DNA of 64,000 nt from Plazaster borealis (taxonomy: Eukaryota > Echinodermata > Asteroidea > Forcipulatida > Labidiasteridae): NCBI GenBank assembly GCA_021014325.1, contig CM037476.1:22046827-22110826 (forward strand), in the 5' to 3' direction. Made by a program: the position numbers and the translations under genes. Of the stretch, positions 1 to 6,959 are shown piece after piece (positions within the stretch are counted from its first letter, which is position 1; the number at the start of each line of letters is the position of its first letter). The notes under the pieces are model-generated. The model searched no databases and was not told the origin of the DNA. It worked only from the letters and a program-made list of their open reading frames with translations.

Positions 1-1
1 T

Positions 2-599
2 GAATTCTTTACCACTCACAATGAAACAAAAGCCAGCGTGGTGGAGAGATTTAACAGGACTCTTAAAACAAAAATGTGGCAATTTTTCACGGCCAAAAAC
101 ATGTACGCCTATGTGACCGTTTTACCAAAGCTGGTGTCCGCCTACAATCGCTCATTTCACAGAAGCATAAAGAGAACGCCGGCAACTGTCACCCCTGCAA
201 ACTCTGAAGAAGTATGGCACACGCTGTACGACACCCCCGATGAAAGTTCCATCGTCACCACCTTCAAGTTTAACCTTGGGGAAATGGTTCGCATAAGTAT
301 TGCGGCGAGAACCTTTAGTAAGGGCTACCTCCCCAACTGGACTACTGAACTTTTTTACCAGCAGCGATAGAATTCCACGGCACCCTCCAGTGTACAAGTT
401 GACAGATTACGATGGCGAAGAGTTGAAGGGTACATTTTACGAACAAGAACTACAAAGAGTCGACAAGAAGGGCGACATGTACGAAGTGGAGAAGGTGTTA
501 CGCACTAGAAAGCGTCGTGGTGTGACGGAATATTTTGTGAAGTGGCTCGGTTATCCGTACAAGTTCAATAGCTGGGTGAGAGGTCTAGTCGGTATATAA
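2..599 (+). pseudogene. Maverick/Polinton-type integrase, C-terminal part with chromodomain, frameshifted
   Basis: This is the tail of a retroviral-type (DDE) integrase that would insert a linear DNA element into the host genome. The window opens inside the gene. The frame is open from base 2 and reads SVVERFNRTLK; the Glu there (codon 44-46) aligns with the last catalytic acidic residue of the rve fold. A motif typical of these enzymes follows (YNRSFHRSIKRTPA). The frame closes at 368-370, but the adjacent frame carries on with a proline-rich linker (PPVYKLTDYDGEELKGTFYE) and a chromodomain (YEVEKVLRTRKRRGVTEYFV, then KWLGYPYKFNSW). The switch falls in the T6 run at 351-356, so a one-base indel, or a sequencing error, explains the break. 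Chromodomain-tailed integrases are known from Mavericks/Polintons and chromoviral retrotransposons. The capsid genes just downstream favour the former. Confidence 0.8.
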
Positions 600-603
600 T
601 ATA
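593..603 (+). promoter_or_regulatory. TATA box before the penton-like gene
   Basis: The string TATATAATATA overlaps the end of the integrase frame and lies about 50 bases before the ATG at 652. It is the only TATA-like string in the gap between the two genes, so it is a plausible core promoter for the downstream capsid genes. This is inferred from position and sequence only. Confidence 0.4.
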
Positions 604-651
604 CGGCTTACGGATCACCGGTCGACATTTGACACGCAAGAGGGCCTCGAG

Positions 652-1395
652 ATGGATTCGTTTTACGTGACGCTCCCCAGCAACAGCAGCATGGATACCT
701 ACCCGGACAACGCTCTGAGTCACTATAGCGTAAATTTACCCACTGCTCTGTCGTTTGAGGGGGACTGGGAGGTGAGTCTCGCCGAGATTACTTACCCTCG
801 CAGGTGGCTCAACATCGTAGAGGGTCACAACCACATCTACTGCAACGCAGAAGAAACTGAAGGAGGCGTACATGTTCACAGTATTCCAGAGGGTTTTTAC
901 CAGACACCGGATGAATTACTCTCAAAGATAACCCCCTCGATCGAACATGGCAACAAAATACGTATCAAGTACAACAAGTATCTTCAAAAAGTAATCGTCA
1001 GAACGGACGAAGGCATCAGCATTACTTTCGTCGAACGCCTTGGTTACCTGTTCGGTTTTAACAAGGCTATGTCCATCACCGGTATAGAGAAAGCACCTCA
1101 CGTCGTGGATTTGAAGCAAATCCATAGCCTGTTCGTGTACACTGACATCATCGAATACAACATAGTCGGGGATACGAGAGCACCTCTTCTACGAAATGTA
1201 AGTGTGGAAGGCGAATACGGGGATATCGTAACAAAGACGTACGACAGTCCGCATTACGTTCCCCTCAAACAGAGATTCATGAGCACCATCAACATAGATA
1301 TAAGGGACGACGTAGGCAGGTATATCCCATTCGTCGGTGGGAAGGTCATAGTGAAACTACACTTCAGAAAGCGACGCTCCACGTACTTTAACTGA
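652..1395 (+). CDS. Penton-like minor capsid protein of a Maverick-type element
   Basis: An intact 247-codon gene with an ATG start at 652. I recognise the layout of the single-jelly-roll minor capsid (penton-like) proteins that travel with animal elements of this class. It starts with a short FYVTLPSNSS strand. Next come SFEGDWEVSLAEITYP, a conserved IPEGFYQTPDELL segment (about residues 78-90) and a mid-protein LGYLFGF block. The C-terminal part, IDIRDDVGRYIPFVGGK, leads into a basic HFRKRRS tail. No transmembrane segment or signal peptide is visible. It lies between the integrase and a small basic protein gene (17-base gap), all on +, which suggests a late structural block. The protein at 63257-63930 has the same order of blocks but little identity. 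The structural role is inferred from family and context. Confidence 0.72.
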   Translation: MDSFYVTLPSNSSMDTYPDNALSHYSVNLPTALSFEGDWEVSLAEITYPRRWLNIVEGHNHIYCNAEETEGGVHVHSIPEGFYQTPDELLSKITPSIEHGNKIRIKYNKYLQKVIVRTDEGISITFVERLGYLFGFNKAMSITGIEKAPHVVDLKQIHSLFVYTDIIEYNIVGDTRAPLLRNVSVEGEYGDIVTKTYDSPHYVPLKQRFMSTINIDIRDDVGRYIPFVGGKVIVKLHFRKRRSTYFN

Positions 1396-1412
1396 TCAAC
1401 ACAACCGACATC

Positions 1413-1838
1413 ATGAGAAGCCGCTTCGTAGCCCATCCTGGACACTATGTGGACCACTACTCGCGACAACTTGGGCGTGGCAGTCCCGTCTTTCACGGTG
1501 CTCCCACTCAGAAAGGTTTCGGACTTGGAAATATTTTGGGCGGGCTTTTCAGAACGGCCATGCCCCTGATCAAGCAGGGGGCCAAGACTTTTGGTCGTCA
1601 AGCCCTTCGCACTGGCTTGGGAATCGCCCAGGATGCTCTAGAAGGAAAGAACGTAAAGTCCGCAGCGCAGTCAAGACTCAAACAGACAGGACGTCGTATA
1701 GCTAGCCGGGCGATTCAAAATGTAGATTCTCGACTGACCCGACCGGCTAGACAGGGTATAAAACGAAAACACAATCGAAAAAGAGCCACTTCTACATCTG
1801 GGAAGCGACCGAGACGATCGCTCGATATCTTCGATTAG
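1413..1838 (+). CDS. Small basic Gly-rich minor virion protein candidate
   Basis: An intact 141-codon gene with an ATG at 1413 and stop TAG at 1836-1838. The N-terminus has a tyrosine-containing segment ending in a Gly-Gly-type site region (LGRGSPVFHGAPTQKGFGLG). An amphipathic stretch, GGLFRTAMPLIKQGAKTFG (about residues 44-62), follows. The C-terminal half is very basic (GIKRKHNRKRATSTSGKRPR) and ends in SLDIFD. This layout, between the penton-like and major capsid genes, matches small virion core or membrane-lytic proteins of the adenovirus/Maverick type. A role in DNA condensation or virion assembly is therefore reasonable but unproven. It is 17 bases from the gene before and 24 from the gene after. 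An alternative is a nucleolar-type basic protein without a structural role. Confidence 0.6.
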   Translation: MRSRFVAHPGHYVDHYSRQLGRGSPVFHGAPTQKGFGLGNILGGLFRTAMPLIKQGAKTFGRQALRTGLGIAQDALEGKNVKSAAQSRLKQTGRRIASRAIQNVDSRLTRPARQGIKRKHNRKRATSTSGKRPRRSLDIFD

Positions 1839-1862
1839 CCGCTCCGAGACTACCGCTCCACC

Positions 1863-3398
1863 ATGGCCCTGCTACACGACCACTCCGAAGAGTGCACAAA
1901 GAGTGAACTCGATCTCTTCAGTCTACCACCCACACAGACAAGTATAGAGAAAGGACAGTACGTGGAATACCACCCCATCTCTAACCTCGCCGACGGAGGT
2001 CCCATCCAGTTTTTTGTTCCTGGTTCGAGTGAGGAATACATCGATCCTTCCCAGACTCAACTCTATGTCAAGGTGAAGGTGACCAAGGGCGATGGCGGCG
2101 ATCTGGCCGACACGGATGTGGTCGGTCCGAGCAACCTGTTTTTACAGACCCTCTTCAGCCAAGTCGATGTGACCCTAAATGAGCGACTGATTTCTGCCTC
2201 CACTCCCACGTACCCATACAGAGCCATGATCGAGACATTGCTTAGTTACGACCAAAGTGCCAAGACATCGCAGCTGACGGCTTCAGGTTGGAGTAAAGAT
2301 ACCGCCGGCAAGATGGATAATGTCAACTGTACAGCCAGTAATGCAGAGACGAACGTGGGTTTGAAGACAAGACGTAAACGCATCCTCAAAAGTCGAATCG
2401 TCGACCTGATCGGACCCATTCACGGAGATGTATTCTTCCAGGACAAACACTTGATCAATGGAGTTGATCTTAAAGTAAAGTTGGTTCCCAGCAGCGACGC
2501 CTTTTGTCTCATGGCTGCTGGGGAAAACCCCACCTACAAGATAAAGATTATGGACGCATCGTTGTTTGTGCGGAGGGTAACGGTCAGTTCCGCGGTGATG
2601 CTCGGACACATCAAAGCTCTGGAAAAAGGTACCGCCAAGTACCCTCTCCGACGCGTCGTCTGTAAAATGATGTCTGTACCGAGGGGAAACTTAACACTCA
2701 CTCAGGATCACGTGTTCCTGGGCCAACTGCCAAACAGAATCGTGGTTGGTTGCGTGTCCAATGCCACCTTCAATGGGTCGTATTCCAAAAACCCGTACAA
2801 CTTCCAACATTTCAACGTCAACTATGTGTCGGTGCATGTCAACGGCGAACAGATCCCCCACACCCCTCTGAAACCAGATTTTGCCGAAGGAAGGAAGAAC
2901 TGGGAGATTCAAACCCTTCTTTCCCGCCAGCATCTTACTATGAACTTCGTTCCAGTAGTATTCTCTGATATTGACGTAAGCACGGCCCTTAAAACGTTTC
3001 ACAGTAACAAAACGCTCACCTCCGATAGGAAATTTGACCGCCTTTCTCTCATTCTCCTCCTGGTCAGGATCGGGCTCGAATCTACGCTTTCTGCTGGGCA
3101 TTTTTCCCTTCAGGTGCTTCATCGGCACGGCGGATGGTACCGAACTGTCGTCTTGCGCAGTACCCAGTTCAGCCATGGCGGCTTTCAACACGTCGGACTT
3201 GGGTTTGTTGAGCAACATCTTCTGCTCACGCTGCTGGGTAGTAGTCACATCTTCGAGGTTCCACACGCTGTGTCGTGTGTATATATTGAAAAAGTACACC
3301 CTGCCGTTCAAGCTCGCGGCTTCGCGCCAACCAGCTACAAACAGGTCGTGAGGAATATCACGAGTGTTTTCTGTTTCAACTTCTTCATCCATCGGTGA
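1863..3398 (+). CDS. Major capsid protein-like (F54H12.2-type), C-terminus lost and replaced by antisense reading
   Basis: The ATG at 1863 sits in a strong Kozak context (CCACCATGG). Residues 1 to about 342 match the family annotated in animal genomes as uncharacterized protein F54H12.2-like, regarded as the double-jelly-roll major capsid protein of Maverick-related elements. Visible family blocks are ECTKSELDLFSLPPTQTSIE (residues 9-28), VEYHPISNLADGGPIQFFVP, LNERLIS and HFNVNYVSVHVNGEQIP. Resemblance stops just after HTPLKPDF, near base 2885. Beyond about 2900 the frame reads antisense through the WW+PC4 gene, giving arginine- and leucine-rich sequence with no family character, up to the stop at 3398. 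The protein is therefore probably missing its C-terminal quarter. A deletion joining two convergent genes is the simplest explanation. Confidence 0.72.
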   Translation: MALLHDHSEECTKSELDLFSLPPTQTSIEKGQYVEYHPISNLADGGPIQFFVPGSSEEYIDPSQTQLYVKVKVTKGDGGDLADTDVVGPSNLFLQTLFSQVDVTLNERLISASTPTYPYRAMIETLLSYDQSAKTSQLTASGWSKDTAGKMDNVNCTASNAETNVGLKTRRKRILKSRIVDLIGPIHGDVFFQDKHLINGVDLKVKLVPSSDAFCLMAAGENPTYKIKIMDASLFVRRVTVSSAVMLGHIKALEKGTAKYPLRRVVCKMMSVPRGNLTLTQDHVFLGQLPNRIVVGCVSNATFNGSYSKNPYNFQHFNVNYVSVHVNGEQIPHTPLKPDFAEGRKNWEIQTLLSRQHLTMNFVPVVFSDIDVSTALKTFHSNKTLTSDRKFDRLSLILLLVRIGLESTLSAGHFSLQVLHRHGGWYRTVVLRSTQFSHGGFQHVGLGFVEQHLLLTLLGSSHIFEVPHAVSCVYIEKVHPAVQARGFAPTSYKQVVRNITSVFCFNFFIHR

Positions 3399-3470
3399 CG
3401 GTGGAGGTGGCTTCGGTGTAGAACTGTAATTCTGGGCTGGGTCAGTGTTCACCTTCGGAAGAGCAGCCAT
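2691..3470 (-). CDS. WW domain plus PC4-like (p15 coactivator) protein, C-terminus disrupted
   Basis: On the minus strand, starting from ATG 3470-3468, the first ATG after a TATA-like string at 3558-3564. Residues 21-24 are PPPP. Residues 48-70 form a WW domain, with W48 and W70 spaced 22 apart around NGRVYFFNIYTRHS. A charged linker with a possible nuclear localisation signal (SRKRR, 126-130) follows. Residues 146-189 match the single-strand-DNA-binding PC4 fold (FPIGGERFVTVKRFKGRAY, then NIREYYW and AGKKGLNL). PC4 domains normally continue for about 20 more residues. Here the sequence after about base 2903 is antisense to the capsid gene until the stop at 2691, so the domain end is lost. 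A nuclear role in element transcription or replication, with proline-motif partners for the WW domain, is inference. The frame extends upstream to 3683 through tandem repeats, which I regard as non-coding. Confidence 0.68.
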   Translation of the reverse strand: MAALPKVNTDPAQNYSSTPKPPPPSPMDEEVETENTRDIPHDLFVAGWREAASLNGRVYFFNIYTRHSVWNLEDVTTTQQREQKMLLNKPKSDVLKAAMAELGTAQDDSSVPSAVPMKHLKGKMPSRKRRFEPDPDQEENERKAVKFPIGGERFVTVKRFKGRAYVNIREYYWNEVHSKMLAGKKGLNLPVLPSFGKIWFQRGVGDLFAVDMHRHIVDVEMLEVVRVFGIRPIEGGIGHATNHDSVWQLAQEHVILSEC

Positions 3471-3557
3471 TGTATCGATGTATACTGGATAATCAGCTGT
3501 TGCTTCGATACCTTCGGTTTTCGGTGTAAGTAATGAATCTGAATTCAGAAATCCACT

Positions 3558-3757
3558 TATAAAAGCCGAGGATACCACTTCCCACAATTTAATCGACCAA
3601 TCAGAACGGAGTATAGGAACGTTCGAGAAACTTGTCCAGACACGTTCGGTCATAGGGCGTGACGTCATGGACTGATCGACCAATCAGAATGGAGTATAGA
3701 AACGTTCGAGAAACTTGTCCAGACACGTTCGGTCATGGGGCTTGACGTCACAGTCTA
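3558..3757 (-). promoter_or_regulatory. Promoter region: TATA box plus duplicated 83-bp module with CCAAT and CRE sites
   Basis: Upstream of the minus-strand WW+PC4 gene lies a TATA-like string (3558-3564). Two near-identical 83-bp direct repeats follow (3592-3674 and 3675-3757). Each repeat carries a CCAAT motif (3597-3601 and 3680-3684) and a perfect TGACGTCA CRE palindrome (3660-3667 and 3743-3750). The TATA string lies about 88 bases before the chosen start codon. The combination reads as a host-type promoter with NF-Y and CREB/ATF-like sites. The function is inferred from motifs. Confidence 0.5.
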
Positions 3758-3772
3758 ATCGACTTATCGAGA

Positions 3773-3960
3773 CGGTCAACGCACCGTTGACCTTAATTGT
3801 TTTGTAATACTACTCCGGTCAACTGGTCATCCTATCCGATCCGTTGACCTTAGTTGTTTATGTTATACTACTCCGGTCACCTTGTCAACGCATCCGTGAC
3901 CTTAGTTGTTGTTGTAACACTACTCCGGCCACTTGTTCAACGCACCATTGACCCGACTTT
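3773..3960. repeat. About three diverged copies of a 50-57-bp tandem repeat
   Basis: The unit contains GTTGACCTTAGTTGTT and then ACTACTCCGGTCA, followed by a CAACGCACC-like end. Units begin near 3787, 3844 and 3893, and the period shrinks from about 57 to 50. The repeat lies just beyond the CCAAT/CRE modules, so it may belong to the same upstream region. Confidence 0.7.
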
Positions 3961-4104
3961 CTCCGCGATTACAAATACACCCGATTCAAGTGACCCCGAC
4001 CTACACCGACGGGGCAGCACTAGTGACATAGAGAGAAATAAATATATTTAAAACTACATATACTTACAAAAGTACATAGTATACTCTACACACCCTTTCC
4101 ATTC

Positions 4105-4389
4105 TTCCACGACGTCTTGTCAGACGTCGTGGAATCAACAGCTTTGTTTTCACTTCGTGAAAATACAAACGATACGTACACGTATCGTTTGTGCTGCGTG
4201 GAATGTGTTGCGGCGCTACGTGATTTCAAAAAATCACTCCCGCACCGCCAACTGAGTGCAAACAATAACGGTTTGCCCTCAGTTACACTATCGTGAAACA
4301 ATATTCTGTTTCTGATGCCATGCATAATGTTTACTCCCACTTCTTAGCCATTCGACACCACTGCGTGGTTAACCTTTGCACCACGCAGT
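4105..4389. other. Run of six consecutive stem-loops with unrelated sequences
   Basis: Inverted repeats follow one another with little between them. They are 4105-4134 (13-bp stem, loop TGTC), 4143-4169 (TTTTCAC/GTGAAAA with a bulge), 4165-4192 (12-bp stem ACAAACGATACG, loop TACA), 4220-4237 (7-bp stem), 4250-4284 (13 pairs with one mismatch) and 4360-4389 (10-bp stem, loop of 10). A weaker GAAACA/TGTTTC pair lies at 4295-4312. The stems do not share sequence, so this is not a simple tandem repeat. Its position next to the virus-like gene block suggests an end or control region. Confidence 0.75.
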
Positions 4390-4403
4390 AATCCACACCC
4401 ACC

Positions 4404-4433
4404 GACCCCTTCCGGTGTGACCCCTTCCGGTGT
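4404..4433. repeat. 15-bp direct repeat, two perfect copies
   Basis: GACCCCTTCCGGTGT occurs twice back to back, directly after the stem-loop run. The sequence between here and 4478 is unremarkable. Confidence 0.85.
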
Positions 4434-4478
4434 GCAAAGTCGCGGAATGGGGTGTGCGTTCCTCCAACTATACTACTA

Positions 4479-4609
4479 ACCGCAGTACTTCGAAGTGAAC
4501 ATTTTCTCACAAATGCATTATGCTATCCAAAGCTGCTGTACCTCTTACCAAGTAGTTTTTATTGCCATTAATGATCAGAGTCATTACCAAACGTGTACAA
4601 TGCCTTTAA
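4479..4609 (+). mobile_element. MITE family A, 3' fragment
   Basis: This matches the last third of the full copies at 6459-6841 and 11386-11786. It begins at CCGCAGTACTTCGA, contains CTTACCAAGTAGTTTTTATT and ends ATTACCAAACGTGTAC...CCTTTAA. The 5' two thirds are missing. It is non-coding. Confidence 0.75.
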
Positions 4610-4796
4610 GTTGTATATGGTTTCATTTACCATTGAGGATTGATACCGATTTTGTACACAAAGGATGCCGGCAGAGTTTTTCCCTGCCCCATCTTTCTTA
4701 ACCAAAATCACTGACCCGTGTTGATTGACCACCTCTAGGACGTGTGGCAATGTCCAGCGTAGGATATCATGGCATTATGAGCAGGAGCTGACCAGC

Positions 4797-4937
4797 GAAT
4801 CCCCGGCTTCGGCTTCGGATTCGGCTTAGGCTAGCCAGGCCCCTCAGTTGTTTTGACTATACGCGTACTATGCGTTCAGGGATTCAGACGAAAGAACGGA
4901 GCCTGAAGCCTAAGCCTGAGCCTGAGCCTCCGTTTCG
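4797..4937. mobile_element. Foldback element with GAAGCC-type hexamer ends
   Basis: The left arm, GGCTTCGGCTTCGGATTCGG, is followed about 100 bases later by a right arm rich in GCCTGAAGCCTAAGCCTGAG. The arms are diverged inverted repeats built of hexamers, a common small non-autonomous element structure. There is no coding capacity. From 4938 to 5560 I see only ordinary AT-rich sequence. Confidence 0.5.
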
Positions 4938-5560
4938 TAAACGCCCTACGATGTAGTAAAGACAATACAACAAAGGTCCCCGCTGCAGGGCTTTACCCTA
5001 GGAAACACCATAATAATCTGATACACTATAAGTGACCTTTTTGAAGTATAGGTCAAATGTAACGGCCGGTATGGTCTCTGAAGAAAAGAAACGTCCCTCC
5101 AAATTTGGAATGTTCATCCTACTTCCATCTTTCTATTTTCTTTTCATATTTCTGCACTGTGTTCATCCGAATGTTTGCATGGCACCACAACACCGGTCAA
5201 AACAACAAGGGAGGTTGTATAGAATGGCTGTTAATGGGGCTTGTTTCTAACAGTTTCTAACAATGGCTCCTTCTGGGATATGCTAAGCCAACTGAAATGT
5301 TGTACAATATTGAGATGGGAAAAACCATTGCTTAAAAATTGATTCATGTACAAATTGAAAGGAAAGACCAGTCACTAACACGAAAATTCAAGTTATTATA
5401 AATACTTATTCTACTGGACTCACAGACAATGCAAAAACAACCAAAACAAAACTGAGTCTGGTGGAATGTCGCTCAGATGCTCTCGTAAAACAGTACTGGA
5501 ACGACCTCCCACATTAGCTCAGACTCGCCCAGTGGTACCTTTGCTATCAATAGACCCGCA

Positions 5561-5610
5561 TGCATTGACGTCAACCCGCTGCATTGACGTCAACCCGCTC
5601 TTTATAATAA
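5561..5610. promoter_or_regulatory. Duplicated 19-bp CRE-containing motif followed by a TATA-like string
   Basis: GCATTGACGTCAACCCGCT occurs twice in tandem (5561-5599), giving two perfect TGACGTCA sites. TTTATAATAAAA follows directly. This resembles a compact promoter, but no convincing gene follows on either strand, so it may be decayed or belong to a mobile element. Confidence 0.35.
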
Positions 5611-5690
5611 AACCGACGATCAAGCAATACCCCCATCTTCACCTCTATAAGTGTGAGGGCGCCCTTTTCCAGCGACGTGCAGAGCTGTGT

Positions 5691-5868
5691 ATTGAGAGAG
5701 TTGCGACATGGAGGGACCAGCTTTCTCCGGTCACGTGGTTGCTGGACGCCATTTTGTTCCCAAATGCAGCACAACCCAATGGGCAGACTAGTCTGGCACC
5801 CTATATTCGCCAATGCATTTTTTGGAGACAAAATGGCTTCTAATCGCAAGTTGTCGCAACTCTCTCAA
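5691..5868. mobile_element. Small MITE with 18-bp terminal inverted repeats
   Basis: ATTGAGAGAGTTGCGACA at the left is the inverse of TGTCGCAACTCTCTCAAT at the right, about 178 bases apart. There is no coding capacity. Confidence 0.7.
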
Positions 5869-5870
5869 TA

Positions 5871-5906
5871 CTAGCGGGATGCCGCGCTTCGCGCGGCACC
5901 CGCTAG
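5871..5906. other. Strong GC-rich hairpin
   Basis: CTAGCGGG-A-TGCCGCGC, loop TTC, then GCGCGGCA-CCCGCTAG gives 16 paired bases with a single bulged A. It abuts the preceding MITE and may be a separate foldback element. The following stretch to 6458 shows no gene. Confidence 0.8.
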
Positions 5907-6458
5907 ATGGGAGTGATTCTTCTATATAAATTGCTGCAAATATACTGTGGGGTAACGGGGGCGGGGAAGGGGGTGGTACGGACAGATACTCAGAGGTAAT
6001 CATTTTGTAGTATTGGCTCGGCAACGGTAGTTGAAATTGGTACGCAATGTTATTTTGTCTGTTGATAAAATGTTGCGCATGCAAAAGATGTTGAGTGGGG
6101 TCGCAATGTCGCCTGCCCTCCTAACCCCTTTCGTCCCCTTTCTCCAACTACGGCTGGAGTTTAATATTGGGGAAGGGTGTAGTTGCGCGGCAAACAGCTA
6201 GGGGCCTAAGGGGGCTAAGGAAAAATGGAGACACGATGGAGTAAAACACTACAGGAATCAAAAGTATTGTACTAATGTGTTGTCAAATGTCACAAAAGTG
6301 TCATGGCTTACATGGGCCACTGTATTCTAGTTTTGTGCTGGTTTTGTGGAAAAAACTGTAAAATACATACAATCATACATTTCGATTGTATAGTGGTAGT
6401 TTGGGGAATGTAAAATAGTGTGCAAGTAGTTTGTTACTCTGAATACAAAAAGTACATC

Positions 6459-6841
6459 TAAAAGGAAGTATACGTTTGGTTTTTGGAACCGTTCGATTGT
6501 TTAGTCCCATTTAAATGTAGATATACAGTGAAACTATACCTGTGAACATTCATTTCAATAGGTGGTAGCGTTTTTGAGATATCGCCGAAATTGGCGCGGT
6601 AGGAAGAATAATCCGCAATTGAATAACACAATCTGAGAAGTGGTTCTGACAGAAACGCTTCTCAGATTCAAATTTTGGGTGATAGAAACTGATATCTTTT
6701 TCCAGAAACCACTGTACTCCGAAGTAAATGGATTCTCAAAATGTTTTATTCCATCGAAAGCTGCTGTACTTCTAACCAAGTAAGTTTGGTATTGCCATTA
6801 ATTTGAATAGTGTGATTACCAAACGTATACCTTCCCTTTAA
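6459..6841 (+). mobile_element. MITE family A, full-length copy
   Basis: The ends are inverted (left AAAGGAAGTATACGTTTGGT, right ACCAAACGTATACCTTCCCTTT). The internal sequence matches 11386-11786. It carries an internal hairpin near 6630-6670 (TCTGAGAAG/CTTCTCAGA). The end module ACCAAGTAAGTTT is shared with MITE family B. Confidence 0.8.
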
Positions 6842-6959
6842 TAAACTGCCACGTTTAATAATTATTGTTAACAGTTTTAAAATATGAACTTTAAAGACTT
6901 GCAGATTAGCAAACTTTCCACAATGCTTTTAAAATGGTACTCCGCCTGGCCTGTACGCT

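Noticed and set aside
3471..3683. Longer N-terminus of the WW+PC4 protein starting upstream of 3470
   Set aside because: The extension runs over the TATA string and the 83-bp tandem repeats. The ATG at 3470 follows the TATA at a normal distance.
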